NCBI RefSeq assembly: GCF_004010055.1
Contig: NZ_RQVT01000050.1
Location: 1-64,000, forward strand
Length of the DNA: 64,000 nucleotides
Source of the DNA: Psychroflexus aestuariivivens
GTDB taxonomy: Bacteria; Bacteroidota; Bacteroidia; Flavobacteriales; Flavobacteriaceae
Direction: 5' to 3'
Each line of letters begins with the position of its first letter. Position 1 is the stretch's first letter. Under the pieces are notes generated by a model that saw only the letters and a program-made list of their open reading frames with translations, had not been told where the DNA came from and did no database searches. Position numbers and translations under genes: made by a program. This document shows positions 17,402-26,771 of this stretch, piece by piece.

Positions 17402-18754
17402 TTGGAACCCGGCCCCTCGAGTCTTTTATTTTTTATTAGCCTTGAATTTTCAGAAATCATCAAGATTGTATTTTTCTTGATATTATTATTTGCTTCTGCA
17501 CTTATTTCAGGTTCAGAGGTTGCTTTGTTTTCACTTAAACCTTCAGACTTTGATGTGAATGATGGTAACGTGTCGAAACAAGAGCAGATTATCATCAATT
17601 TACTAGATAAGCCCAAAAAACTATTAGCAACTATTTTGATTGCTAATAATTTCATCAACATTGCGTCTGTGCTAGTTTACAGTTCAATTAGCGATGTGTT
17701 GTACGGCGATATGCAAACACTAATTTTTGGAATAAGTCTTAAATTCGTTATAGATGTTGGCTTGGTTACCTTTCTTATTTTGATGTTCGGCGAAATCCTT
17801 CCAAAGGTTTATGCCAATAGAAATAATGTAGAATTTGCGCATTTCATGGCGTATCCACTCAATATTTTAGATCGTTTTTTAACCCCATTGAGTTTGCCCA
17901 TGCGAGCGGTTACGAATCAAATTCAGAGTAAATTCGGAAAACAAAAAGGCAACCTTAGCGTCGACCAATTGTCGCAAGCTTTGGAATTGACAAGTGAAGA
18001 AGACACTTCCAAAGACGAGAAAAAAATATTGAAAGGTATTGTTTCGTTTGGAAACACAGACACCAAGCAAGTCATGAAACCAAGACTTGATATTTTTGCT
18101 TTAGACAAGAATCAAAACTACGCTGAAGTCGTTGCTGAAATTTTGGAAAATGGCTATTCCAGAATTCCTGTTTTTGAAGATAATATCGACAATATTATTG
18201 GAATTTTATACATCAAAGATTTGCTGCCACATCTCCAAGAGAAAGAATTTGAATGGCAAAAATTAATCCGAGAGCCATATTTTGTTCCTGAAAATAAAAA
18301 ACTAGATGATTTGCTGACTGACTTTCAGGAGCAAAAAAATCATCTCGCAATTGTCGTAGACGAATATGGTGGGACGAGTGGTTTAATTTCTCTTGAAGAC
18401 ATCATAGAAGAAATCGTTGGAGACATTAGCGATGAATTCGATGATGAAGATATTATATATTCAAAACTAGATGACGCTACTTTTATTTTTGAAGGAAAAA
18501 CACCTTTGAAATATTTTTATAAAATCGTAAAAATTGGCGAAGACATCGAAGAAGATTTTGAAGCTTCTAAAGGAGAAGCTGAAACTCTGGCGGGTTTTGT
18601 CTTAGAATCCGCAAAAGGCTTTCCTAAAAAAGGACAAGTCATAAAATTTGAAAATTTTGACTTTACTGTTGAAGTCGTGGATAGTAAACGCATCGTCCAA
18701 CTAAAAGTAAAGATAAATGAAGTACAAAATGAAGACGAAAATTTTACTGATTAG
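17402..18754 (+). CDS. gldE: Gliding motility-associated membrane protein GldE (CNNM/CorC type)
   Basis: 450 residues. The TTG start yields (M)EPGPSS, which fits the GldE N-terminus. Order: a DUF21/CNNM membrane domain with about four helices (20-200, SGSEVALFSLKPSD near 38-51), a CBS pair (about 215-340, YSRIPVFEDNIDNIIGILYIKDLL and YGGTSGLISLEDIIEEIVGDI) and a CorC_HlyC domain (about 360-440). The architecture is that of putative divalent-cation transporters. GldE in Flavobacterium supports GldD function in gliding and type IX secretion. It overlaps gldD at its 3' end. The name rests on the gldE-gldD order as much as on sequence. Confidence 0.9.
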   Translation: MEPGPSSLLFFISLEFSEIIKIVFFLILLFASALISGSEVALFSLKPSDFDVNDGNVSKQEQIIINLLDKPKKLLATILIANNFINIASVLVYSSISDVLYGDMQTLIFGISLKFVIDVGLVTFLILMFGEILPKVYANRNNVEFAHFMAYPLNILDRFLTPLSLPMRAVTNQIQSKFGKQKGNLSVDQLSQALELTSEEDTSKDEKKILKGIVSFGNTDTKQVMKPRLDIFALDKNQNYAEVVAEILENGYSRIPVFEDNIDNIIGILYIKDLLPHLQEKEFEWQKLIREPYFVPENKKLDDLLTDFQEQKNHLAIVVDEYGGTSGLISLEDIIEEIVGDISDEFDDEDIIYSKLDDATFIFEGKTPLKYFYKIVKIGEDIEEDFEASKGEAETLAGFVLESAKGFPKKGQVIKFENFDFTVEVVDSKRIVQLKVKINEVQNEDENFTD

Positions 18755-19301
18755 CTGTTTAGCAGTTATAATTTCAGCTTGTCAAGAAGATCCACAGCCA
18801 AAACCTGATGGTTTTTTGGCCTTGGAATATCCAAAACCAGAATACAAAAAAATTAATTTGGACTGTCCTTTCGTGTTTGAAAAAAATAAATATGCCCAAA
18901 TTAAAACCGGAAAATCCAGTCAAAATTGTGCTTTCAATCTGGATTATCCAAACATGGATGCGATGATTTACATCACCTATCGACCTGTAGAAAAAAATTT
19001 GCGAAAATTGCTGATTGACGCCCAAAAACTACCTGAAAAACACACTATAAAAGCCGATGCTATTGAAGCAAGTATTTATGAAAATTTCGAGAAAAATACA
19101 TTTGGCAATTTTTATGAAGTTGAAGGAGATGCAGCTTCTCAAGCACAGTTTTACGTTACCGACAGCACAAATCACTTCCTAACCGGTTCTATTTATTTTG
19201 AAGCCAGACCAAATTACGACTCAATTTTGCCAGCGGCAGATTATATTAAAAAAGATATTCGGCACCTCATGGAAAGTGTAGAATGGAAATCTTCAAAATA
19301 A
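18729..19301 (+). CDS. gldD: Gliding motility lipoprotein GldD
   Basis: About 190 residues with a lipoprotein signal (KTKILLISCLAVIISAC). The mature part begins QEDPQPKPDGFLALEYPKPEYKKINLDCPFVFEKNKYAQI, the diagnostic GldD start in which a conserved acid-proline stretch is followed by the CPFxFE motif. I chose ATG 18729, which gives a normal lipoprotein signal; ATG 18717 adds MKYK. Either start overlaps the end of gldE, indicating translational coupling. GldD is one of the envelope lipoproteins essential for gliding in Flavobacterium johnsoniae. Confidence 0.92.
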   Translation: MKTKILLISCLAVIISACQEDPQPKPDGFLALEYPKPEYKKINLDCPFVFEKNKYAQIKTGKSSQNCAFNLDYPNMDAMIYITYRPVEKNLRKLLIDAQKLPEKHTIKADAIEASIYENFEKNTFGNFYEVEGDAASQAQFYVTDSTNHFLTGSIYFEARPNYDSILPAADYIKKDIRHLMESVEWKSSK

Positions 19302-19425
19302 GTTTATTCTAATTTTTTTTGATTGAAGAATCACAATCAATTTTATTGATTTTGAAATCATTTTATTTAACCCGAATTTATCAAGGAAATGAATTTTAAA
19401 CCTGACTTTTGCAAAAAAGTTTGGT

Positions 19426-20337
19426 TTGAATGCAAATTACTTAAAGTGGATTTTCCTGTTTTCATTAGCTTTCTTATGGGGAAGTTCATTTATACTCATC
19501 AAAAAAGGCTTGATTGGTTTAACGCCAATTCAACTTACAGCATTACGGGTTTTAATTACAGGAATTTTCTTAGGAATAATTGGTTTCAAAAAAATCAAAC
19601 AAATTCAATCTAAACAATGGATTTGGATTACCATTTCAGGATTTATAGGAACCATGTTTCCAACTCTGTTATTTTCTTATGCTGAAACTGAAATTGACAG
19701 TGCCATAGCTTCTATTTTAAACTCTACCGTGCCACTACTAGCATTGATTGTGGGAATTTCATTTTTTGGCGCAAGATTTTTCAAAAAGCAGTTCATCGGT
19801 GTTGTGATTGGACTTTTAGGTTCAGGTTTGCTTATTTTCGCTGGCGCATCTTTGAATCCAAATCAAAATTACTGGTTTGCCATTTTACCAGTTGTCGCCT
19901 CATTAATGTATGCTTTCAATGCAAATATTTTGAAAACTTACTTAGAACAAATATCAGCTTTAGGCATTGCAACGGGTTCATTTTTGGTTTTAATTCCGCC
20001 GTCTTTAGTCATCCTATATTTTTCTGATTTTTTCAATTCAGAATTTTTAATTCAGGAAGAAGTGAAAACTTCTATTCTTTATGTGTCGGTTTTAGCACTT
20101 CTAGGAACTGCACTCGCCAAAATTTTATTCAATCGATTGATTCAACTTTCGAATCCAGTTTTTTCAACTTCAGTAACTTATTTGATACCAGTTGTGGCTT
20201 TATTTTGGGGTTTTTTAGATGGAGAAGAATTTAACTTATTTCAGCTTGGTGCTGGCGTGGTAATTTTGATTGGAGTTTATATTTCCAACAGGAAAAAAAA
20301 GAAAAAACACTCTCAAGTTGAAAAATCTACAACTTGA
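19426..20337 (+). CDS. EamA/DMT family drug/metabolite transporter
   Basis: 303 residues with ten predicted membrane helices in two five-helix EamA repeats; the first repeat starts FLFSLAFLWGSSFILIKKGL and contains ALRVLITGIF, the second contains ALLGTALAKILFNRLIQLSNPVFSTSVTYLIPVVALFWG. It is an inner-membrane exporter or permease of unknown substrate. The start is TTG, chosen because the first helix follows directly. A positively charged tail (NRKKKKKHSQ) ends the protein and overlaps a hairpin terminator. Confidence 0.88.
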   Translation: MNANYLKWIFLFSLAFLWGSSFILIKKGLIGLTPIQLTALRVLITGIFLGIIGFKKIKQIQSKQWIWITISGFIGTMFPTLLFSYAETEIDSAIASILNSTVPLLALIVGISFFGARFFKKQFIGVVIGLLGSGLLIFAGASLNPNQNYWFAILPVVASLMYAFNANILKTYLEQISALGIATGSFLVLIPPSLVILYFSDFFNSEFLIQEEVKTSILYVSVLALLGTALAKILFNRLIQLSNPVFSTSVTYLIPVVALFWGFLDGEEFNLFQLGAGVVILIGVYISNRKKKKKHSQVEKSTT

Positions 20338-20343
20338 GTGTGT
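20308..20343. terminator. Hairpin terminator between the EamA and trhO genes
   Basis: Inverted repeat with one mismatch (ACACTCTCAAGTTG and CAACTTGAGTGTGT), located in the last codons of the EamA gene and between two convergent genes, so it can serve both strands. Confidence 0.65.
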
Positions 20344-20357
20344 TTGGTAAAAAAGTT

Positions 20358-21392
20358 TTAAGCCATTTTAAACTTCAAAACAGGCGAGCGTCCTTTTTTG
20401 AAAATTCTGTTACTATTGCTTTTTCCAGCGCGCAATTTTTTCTGTTCTTCTTCAGATAATTGAATAATTTCCTGACATTCTACAGAACAACAGCTTTCCA
20501 TTTTTTCGGCACATTCTTCACACTGAATAAATAGCAAATGGCAAGCGTCGTTAGCACAATTGATATGTGTATCGCAAGGTTTTCCGCATTGGTGGCAATT
20601 GGCAATAACATCATCAGAAATTTTTTCGCTTAACCTTTGGTCGAAGACAAAATTTTTACCGAAGAATTTGTTATCTAGATTTTTACTTTTTACTTGTCGA
20701 GTGTATTCTATAATGCCGCCTTCAAGTTGAAATACATTTTTGAAACCCTTGTGTTTATAGTATGCACTGGCTTTTTCGCAACGAATTCCACCTGTGCAAT
20801 ACATCACTAAGTTTTTGTCTTCTTTGTGCTCGCGCAAATCGGCTTCAATAATGTCTAGAGATTCTCTAAAAGTATCTACATTTGGTGTGACTGCATTTTT
20901 AAAATGTCCGATTTCACTTTCATAATGGTTTCGCATATCAACCAATACAGTATTCGGATCTTCTATAAGTTCGTTGAATTTTTGGGCGTCAACGTGAACA
21001 CCTCTATTGGTGACATCGAAAGTTTCGTCGTTGAGGCCATCGGCAACAATTTTGGAACGAACTTTTACTTTCAGCTTCAAAAAAGCTTTATTATCTTGTT
21101 CGATTGCGATATTGAGTCTGACATTCTTAAGGAAATCAATTTCGTCTAAGAATTTTTTGAATTCGTCGAATCGTTTGGCTGGTACAGAAAGTTGAGCATT
21201 GATGCCTTCGTGGGCGACGTAAATTCGTCCCAGAACATCCATTTCATGCCAATTGATAAAAAGATAATTTCTGAATAAATTGGGATTCAGAATCTTGGTG
21301 TATTTGTAGAAAGAAAGCGTCAGCCGCTCTTCACCGGCTTTTTCAATTAGTGCTTCTCTTTCTTTTGCGCTTAATTTATTGTACAGTTGCAT
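20358..21392 (-). CDS. trhO: tRNA uridine(34) hydroxylase, rhodanese family
   Basis: 344 residues. An N-terminal domain (about 20-120, with HEGINAQLSVP) precedes a rhodanese domain (about 140-235) with the loop CTGGIRCEKAS near 198, which holds the essential cysteine. A Cys-rich C-terminal region (CHQCGKPCDTHINCANDACHLLFIQCEECAEKMESCC is spread over about 265-305) probably binds zinc. TrhO proteins make 5-hydroxyuridine at tRNA position 34 using oxygen. Length agrees with the flavobacterial form. The gene is 104 bases downstream of the response-regulator gene and may be separately transcribed. Confidence 0.9.
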   Translation of the reverse strand: MQLYNKLSAKEREALIEKAGEERLTLSFYKYTKILNPNLFRNYLFINWHEMDVLGRIYVAHEGINAQLSVPAKRFDEFKKFLDEIDFLKNVRLNIAIEQDNKAFLKLKVKVRSKIVADGLNDETFDVTNRGVHVDAQKFNELIEDPNTVLVDMRNHYESEIGHFKNAVTPNVDTFRESLDIIEADLREHKEDKNLVMYCTGGIRCEKASAYYKHKGFKNVFQLEGGIIEYTRQVKSKNLDNKFFGKNFVFDQRLSEKISDDVIANCHQCGKPCDTHINCANDACHLLFIQCEECAEKMESCCSVECQEIIQLSEEEQKKLRAGKSNSNRIFKKGRSPVLKFKMA

Positions 21393-21496
21393 GCTATACT
21401 TGATTTAAGTTAAAAGAAAAAAATTAAATATATTTTTGCAAATGTAAAACTTCTTCAACTAAATCAAAAAAACAAATTAGGGGAAAATTTACGCAT

Positions 21497-21859
21497 CTAT
21501 CTCAATAAACGTTTGATGCGCAGAAGTAATTCGTTTGGAGAAAAAGGTTTACTAATGAAATCGTCTACATTAAGCTCAAAAGCGTCTTCAACAGTAGATT
21601 CTTCTTCACCCAGAGAAGACAAAATCACAATTGGTGTATTTGGTGAAGTATTTTTAACATGTTGAGCAACTTCTAAACCAGATTTAAAAGGTAACATAAT
21701 GTCTGCAATTACCAAATCGGGTTTAATTTTATCAAACCTTTTGATTGCATCTGCACCATCTTTGGCAGTTACAACTTCAAAATTATTTTTCTTAAGGACG
21801 AAATCAACAATTTTTATAGTCAATTCGTCGTCTTCAACAACTAAGATTTTGGTTTTCAT
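21497..21859 (-). CDS. Stand-alone response regulator receiver protein
   Basis: 120 residues, a single CheY-like receiver with no output domain. The acidic pocket (VVEDDEL), phosphorylation site D53 (VIADIMLP), the Thr/Ser switch (ILSS) and K104 (ISKPF) are intact. It lies 3 bases after the DUF4838 gene as the last gene of the polysaccharide operon. No histidine kinase is encoded nearby. It may control the glycosyltransferase complex by protein contact after phosphorylation by a distant kinase; that is an inference from operon position. Confidence 0.9.
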   Translation of the reverse strand: MKTKILVVEDDELTIKIVDFVLKKNNFEVVTAKDGADAIKRFDKIKPDLVIADIMLPFKSGLEVAQHVKNTSPNTPIVILSSLGEEESTVEDAFELNVDDFISKPFSPNELLLRIKRLLR

Positions 21860-21862
21860 TAT

Positions 21863-24061
21863 TTAATAAATTTCAATTTCGTCGATCATAAACATCGGTT
21901 GTTTATGTTTTCGTTTCCGCCACGAAGGTAATTCATCTCGGTTTTGAATTTCAAGGATAAAACTATCAAAATTATTTAAATTGGAATGGGTGAAATTCTT
22001 AGAAACAATATTAACTTCATAATTTTCTGACGCTTCAGGAAAATTTAAAGTTTCGATTTTTATTTTTCGATCATCTTTCAAACCAAAAAGAATAGCTTTC
22101 TTAGGTGTAAAAATCCAATGTCTTTGGTCTTCCAAGAAATTTATTCTAAGTCTTTGCGCCTGAATATCATCAATATCTATTTGAATTTCTGCATCGTTGC
22201 CGTACCAACCGATCCAGTTGATGCTGAAATCCTTGTAGGCACGGATGCCATCGACCAGACTGTATGCGCCTTTTCCATTGAAAACTTCGCTAGGTTTTGT
22301 CAATAATTTCACTGATGCTTTTTTAGCTTTTGGACTAATATTGGCGTAAGTGACAATTTCTTTCCAATGCTGAAAATATTCATCTGGACTCAGTCCCATT
22401 TCTGCAATTTCATAAACGCCTTTGGCATTTAAATAATCTGTAAAATCGGCCACACGATTTGTGAGATTTGGTCGAACTTCGAAACCATCTTCAGAAGGTT
22501 TTTTCACAAACATACCGTGTTGGTCTTTTCCGAAAAATTTGGATTGCTGGAAATAGGTGTATTCTAGTGAATAACGCAAATCTTTCACACGATCGAAAAA
22601 TTTTGGTTTGTCACTTACAGCAGTTTCGGCCTTAAGAATAATTTGATTGTATTCTGACATTTGTTCTGGACTCAGAAAAGTACTAATTTGTTCAACTGGG
22701 TTATCATAAATATCCAAATATGAATTGGAATTGATCTGGTTTGCGGTTAAAAGATTGAAGTAATCCAAAATATGGTCTGCAGCATTACCGTAATACATCT
22801 TCATAAAATTCGAGATTTCATCATCCAAATTCATTTCGGTATTCAGCATCAGATTGGCTAATAAATATTGCCGCAATTCGTAAAAATGTGAAGGAATATC
22901 TGCTGAACCTTGGCTAAAAATGCCTTTGACACCCTCGGATTTGAGATAATCATAGTTTTTTTGAAACGTATGAATATTGGGAAAAGCTGAGAAATAATCT
23001 GTAAATTGAACCGTATAATCCCAAAAATAAAGATTTTCTGTTGTTGAATTCCAATTTTTCAAAATCGATCTCATTCCAGCACTTCGCGGGTCATCGGCAA
23101 AACTTCTGCCACGATTTAGACTAATCGGACAATAAATAATGTGTAAATTATGTACTAAATGTAAATTTTCTGGCGGTTTTGAAGTGTGCAAATAGGCTAA
23201 AGACATCAAATTTTGAGATGGGAAAGCTTTTGCTAATTCATTCAAAAAAACATAATGTGCACCACGCTCTTCGCCAAATTTTGAATTTAGTTTTTCACAT
23301 TCATCACATTGACAATAAATGGCATCGTCGTTTTGACTAACCGAAAAAAATTCAGAATTAGGATGTTCTTGTATGATTTTTGTAAGTTCAGTTTTGAAAA
23401 TAGCTTTGGTTTCAGAATTCGTATAGCAAATAGAACCTGGGTTTCTTTCACCTTCATATAAGGCAAATAATTCGGGCTGATTTTCAAAATAATCTTTAGG
23501 TGGCATCAGTTTATAAAAGCTATGTCCCCAAACACCAAAATCCTCTTCAATTTGGTCTAGCTGATACCAATTTCTAAATTTTTCGTTGAAATTTCCTGGA
23601 TAATAGAGGTATCGATAAACAAAATCAGGTTCAGATTTTTTATAAAAATGACTTGGAAAAGTTAGCCTTCGATTTGATTTCAAAAACCAATCCATTTCTG
23701 TAATTTTTATGATTCCGATGGATTCTAAAAAGAAAGCGATTCCACGCTGTAGGGATTTCGGACTCCCACCAGTAATCCTTATATTTTCTGAATCAGATGA
23801 AATTTCAAAAGTGATTTCATTTAAAGTTTTGGTGTTGATCGAGAGCAGAATTTGGTTATTTTCTTCTACTGCTGTCACATTTATGGTTTGGCCTAAAACT
23901 TCAGAAAAATAATGATTCAAATCAACCGAAGCTTGTCTGGCAGATTCTGTAGAATATAAACTAAGTTGAAATTCTTCTGAATCAAAAACCGGAATGTCTT
24001 GAGAATTTAAAGTCAGCGTCACACTAAAGGTTGTGAAAAGAATTAGAAAACGTTGTAGCAT
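21863..24061 (-). CDS. DUF4838 glycoside hydrolase-like secreted protein
   Basis: 732 residues with a signal peptide (ending TLNSQ). The N-terminal part (about 25-125) looks like the alpha/beta domain that precedes GH20-type barrels. The central barrel-like region has SVSQNDDAIYCQCDECEKLN near 243-262, FYKLMPP, AYLHTSKPP and FWDYTVQFTDYFSAFPNI, as in DUF4838 proteins. The C-terminal 130 residues resemble a carbohydrate-binding or substrate-capping domain. I infer a periplasmic or surface glycan-processing role next to the synthase genes, comparable to the hydrolase/deacetylase subunit of other synthase-dependent systems. Activity not demonstrated by sequence. Confidence 0.78.
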   Translation of the reverse strand: MLQRFLILFTTFSVTLTLNSQDIPVFDSEEFQLSLYSTESARQASVDLNHYFSEVLGQTINVTAVEENNQILLSINTKTLNEITFEISSDSENIRITGGSPKSLQRGIAFFLESIGIIKITEMDWFLKSNRRLTFPSHFYKKSEPDFVYRYLYYPGNFNEKFRNWYQLDQIEEDFGVWGHSFYKLMPPKDYFENQPELFALYEGERNPGSICYTNSETKAIFKTELTKIIQEHPNSEFFSVSQNDDAIYCQCDECEKLNSKFGEERGAHYVFLNELAKAFPSQNLMSLAYLHTSKPPENLHLVHNLHIIYCPISLNRGRSFADDPRSAGMRSILKNWNSTTENLYFWDYTVQFTDYFSAFPNIHTFQKNYDYLKSEGVKGIFSQGSADIPSHFYELRQYLLANLMLNTEMNLDDEISNFMKMYYGNAADHILDYFNLLTANQINSNSYLDIYDNPVEQISTFLSPEQMSEYNQIILKAETAVSDKPKFFDRVKDLRYSLEYTYFQQSKFFGKDQHGMFVKKPSEDGFEVRPNLTNRVADFTDYLNAKGVYEIAEMGLSPDEYFQHWKEIVTYANISPKAKKASVKLLTKPSEVFNGKGAYSLVDGIRAYKDFSINWIGWYGNDAEIQIDIDDIQAQRLRINFLEDQRHWIFTPKKAILFGLKDDRKIKIETLNFPEASENYEVNIVSKNFTHSNLNNFDSFILEIQNRDELPSWRKRKHKQPMFMIDEIEIY

Positions 24062-25330
24062 TTAGTTGAATTTGTATTGTAAACTTACAAATAATTCAAA
24101 TTCATTTTGAAAGCGATTTGGTAAAAACTCTTGGTTATTGTAACCGCCCTGAATGCCAACTAAATAATTTTGTCCAATCATCCTAAAATATCCAAGATTT
24201 GCACGATAAGATTCGGTTGCAACTCGACTTTGAAATTGACCTAAAGTCGAGCGTTCATCGGGTGAAGTTCCGTAACCTAAAATTAAAGCAATATAATCGA
24301 ATCTTGTGTCCAAATAATATCGTGTTGTCAAAGTGAAAGCTGGATAATAATCCTCTTTTTCGGTCATTAAATAAGATCTTAAATAAATCCAGTAAGAACC
24401 TAAATACTTATTGAGTCCCAAAGCTGCTGTATAGAATTCTCGACCATCGAAAGCCTTATTATATCTTCCACCAAGGTCTGCTTCCCAGCCTTTACCAAAA
24501 TATTGAAAATAGGAAAATCCAAAACGCCAGGTAGGAAATACTTGATCATTGCTGTAAGCGCCACCGACGTAACTGTAGCTTTTTTTTCCTGTAAAAAAGT
24601 AAGATTCCAATTCGTATTGCAAGCCATTTCCTATGCTGTTTCCGTTAGAAAGTCGGTTTGCATAATTGACACGAGCACCAAGCGATCCCCATTTTCTTTG
24701 TCTAATATATTGTAAGCTTACCAAATGCCATGGACCAACATTTTCTCTATCAAAATTCGTTAAACTATAGTTTACTCCTGCGATATCAAAATCGAAGCGA
24801 AGTTCAAGATTTATTAATCGCCTACTTAAATCGTTATTTTCAGGAAATCTTGGTTGAATTTCTTTGATGAAAGTGTACTCACCTTGTAAATCATCCAATG
24901 GCTGAAATGTGGAAAGTTTCTTGAAATAAAATCCATCTTCTTCCGGGTGATGCTTGATTGCTGCTTCGCTAACTTCTTTTGCTTTTTGGTAATTTTCTGC
25001 CTGAAATTCTAAATTAAAAAGGTAAAAAAATGCAGCTTTATAATCGGTATTTTGGCTGATAATGAGCTCATAATTTTGGCGAGCTTTGTCGATCTCGCCT
25101 GTCATTTCTTGCGCCCTTCCTAAAACTAAATTGTAATCGAGATAATCTGGAGCAATTTTCAATGCTTTCTTCGCATTAATTTTCACTTGCTCATATTCTT
25201 TTTCTTTCAATAAATCAATGGTTTCATATAGAAGTGAATCAACATTAATTTCTTGTGCAAAGGATTTGTTTTGGAAAACCAAAACGACTAAAACCAAGGC
25301 TAGAATATTATAATTCAGTATATTTTTCAT
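24062..25330 (-). CDS. TPR-containing YaiO family outer membrane beta-barrel protein
   Basis: 422 residues. A signal peptide (ending KSFAQ) is followed by about four TPR-like helical pairs (30-165, for example KINAKKALKIAPDYLDYNLVLGRAQEMTGEIDKARQNYE in two halves) and then a YaiO-type barrel (about 175-422) ending FVSLQYKFN with alternating aromatic strands. TPR plus barrel is the layout of export pores such as PgaA, though smaller. It abuts the DUF4838 gene with no gap and follows the glycosyltransferase by one base. The likely role is outer-membrane passage of the polymer made by the GT2 enzyme. Confidence 0.85.
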   Translation of the reverse strand: MKNILNYNILALVLVVLVFQNKSFAQEINVDSLLYETIDLLKEKEYEQVKINAKKALKIAPDYLDYNLVLGRAQEMTGEIDKARQNYELIISQNTDYKAAFFYLFNLEFQAENYQKAKEVSEAAIKHHPEEDGFYFKKLSTFQPLDDLQGEYTFIKEIQPRFPENNDLSRRLINLELRFDFDIAGVNYSLTNFDRENVGPWHLVSLQYIRQRKWGSLGARVNYANRLSNGNSIGNGLQYELESYFFTGKKSYSYVGGAYSNDQVFPTWRFGFSYFQYFGKGWEADLGGRYNKAFDGREFYTAALGLNKYLGSYWIYLRSYLMTEKEDYYPAFTLTTRYYLDTRFDYIALILGYGTSPDERSTLGQFQSRVATESYRANLGYFRMIGQNYLVGIQGGYNNQEFLPNRFQNEFELFVSLQYKFN

Positions 25331-25331
25331 A

Positions 25332-26771
25332 TTAACTTTTGCTTAAATCGACATCATTAAACCCTCGCCTTTTCATCTCTCCCCACTTAGATTCTTTTTT
25401 TCGTAAAAATAACCAATATCCTTTTAGATAAGCATATGTATTTACTGGATGATAAACAAGAGGCTCTACCATTGACATGGTTATTAAAATTAAAATTTCT
25501 CTTAAACTGCTATAATTTCTAAACAAATACTCATCTATCAAAATAGATATTAATGTAATGGTTTGGAAAAATAAATAAATTGTCAGAGTCATCCATAGCA
25601 AAAAGTCAACGTTTACATCTATGATGAATAAAGATATAATAATTACAATTAAACCCAAAAGTTCAACAATTGGCACTAAAAATTCAAAAAAAACAAAATA
25701 TGGATAAACCAGCAAACCTGTAATGCCATATTTAGGATTAAAAAATATTTTCCTATGAAGTTTCAAAGTCTGGATTAGACCTCTGCCCCAACGTGCACGT
25801 TGCCTAATCAAGATTTCTTTGGTAGCCGGAACTTCCGTCCAGCAAAGTGATTCGGCGATATATTTTATTGAAAATTCTTCTTTTCTCTCATGCATTAATT
25901 TCCGCATTCTGGTAATAAGCTCCATGTCTTCACCGAGAGATGCATGCCAATATCCGCCAACTTCAAAAAAAGTTTTCTTTTCAAACATACCTAAACCACC
26001 AGAAACGAGAAGCAAACCATTTATTCTGCTCCACGCCATTCTACCAAATAAAAATGCACGAACATATTCTAATTCTTGGAAGCGAGGAAACATTTCTTTT
26101 GGAAATTTTACCTTTTTCAAACTGCCTTCTTTAACTTCACAACTGTTTGAAATTCTGATTCCTGCGCCAGTTGCAATCACTCGCTTTTTTTCATTCATAA
26201 AAGGATGAACGAGTTTTGTGATGGTGTCTTTTTTCAAAATACAGTCTACATCGGTACAGATAAAGATTGGATAGCGGCAGGAATTTACCCCGGCATTCGA
26301 AGCATCTGCTTTAGAACCTCCATTGATTTTGTCAACAACCAGAAGTTTGTGATATATGGGATTTGTAGATTTGTAATGTCCACGAACTGGTTTCGTAATT
26401 ACTTGTTCTTCGTAGTGAAAATCTACTTTTTTGAGGTCAAAATTTTTAATAAGTTTTTCCAATGTGTCATCGGTGCTACCGTCGTTTATAATGACAACTT
26501 CAAATTTTGGGTAACGTAGAGAGAGTAAAGATTTTACATTGTAAACAATATTCGCACTTTCATTGTAAGCTGGTGCTACGACAGAAACACCAAGTACTTG
26601 GTTGGACTTGAGCATCATATCGTTCGGCAATTCATATTTTTCTTCAAGATTCCTATTGATAGCCAAATAAGAAAAAACCGCCATTACCAAATAAAATAAA
26701 ATATAGGAAGCCATGAATACAGCGATGAAGTATTCAAACCAATATAAAAAAATTGAAAAATATTCTATCAT
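25332..26771 (-). CDS. Processive-type GT2 membrane glycosyltransferase
   Basis: 479 residues. An N-terminal membrane helix (about 8-35) precedes a GT-A domain with VVAPAYNE and IINDGSTDDT (nucleotide-binding), TDVDC near 175 (DxD), GEDMELITRMR near 281 (TED-like) and RQRARWGRG near 325 (the Q/RxxRW signature of processive synthases such as cellulose and PNAG synthases). Four further helices (about 345-450) would form the polymer channel. It overlaps the HEAT gene by ATGA. It is likely the synthase of an unknown exopolysaccharide; sugar specificity cannot be read. Confidence 0.9.
   Translation of the reverse strand: MIEYFSIFLYWFEYFIAVFMASYILFYLVMAVFSYLAINRNLEEKYELPNDMMLKSNQVLGVSVVAPAYNESANIVYNVKSLLSLRYPKFEVVIINDGSTDDTLEKLIKNFDLKKVDFHYEEQVITKPVRGHYKSTNPIYHKLLVVDKINGGSKADASNAGVNSCRYPIFICTDVDCILKKDTITKLVHPFMNEKKRVIATGAGIRISNSCEVKEGSLKKVKFPKEMFPRFQELEYVRAFLFGRMAWSRINGLLLVSGGLGMFEKKTFFEVGGYWHASLGEDMELITRMRKLMHERKEEFSIKYIAESLCWTEVPATKEILIRQRARWGRGLIQTLKLHRKIFFNPKYGITGLLVYPYFVFFEFLVPIVELLGLIVIIISLFIIDVNVDFLLWMTLTIYLFFQTITLISILIDEYLFRNYSSLREILILITMSMVEPLVYHPVNTYAYLKGYWLFLRKKESKWGEMKRRGFNDVDLSKS

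Noticed and set aside
25819-26208. A 129-codon plus-strand frame inside the GT2 gene
   Set aside because: It is antisense to conserved catalytic motifs of the glycosyltransferase.
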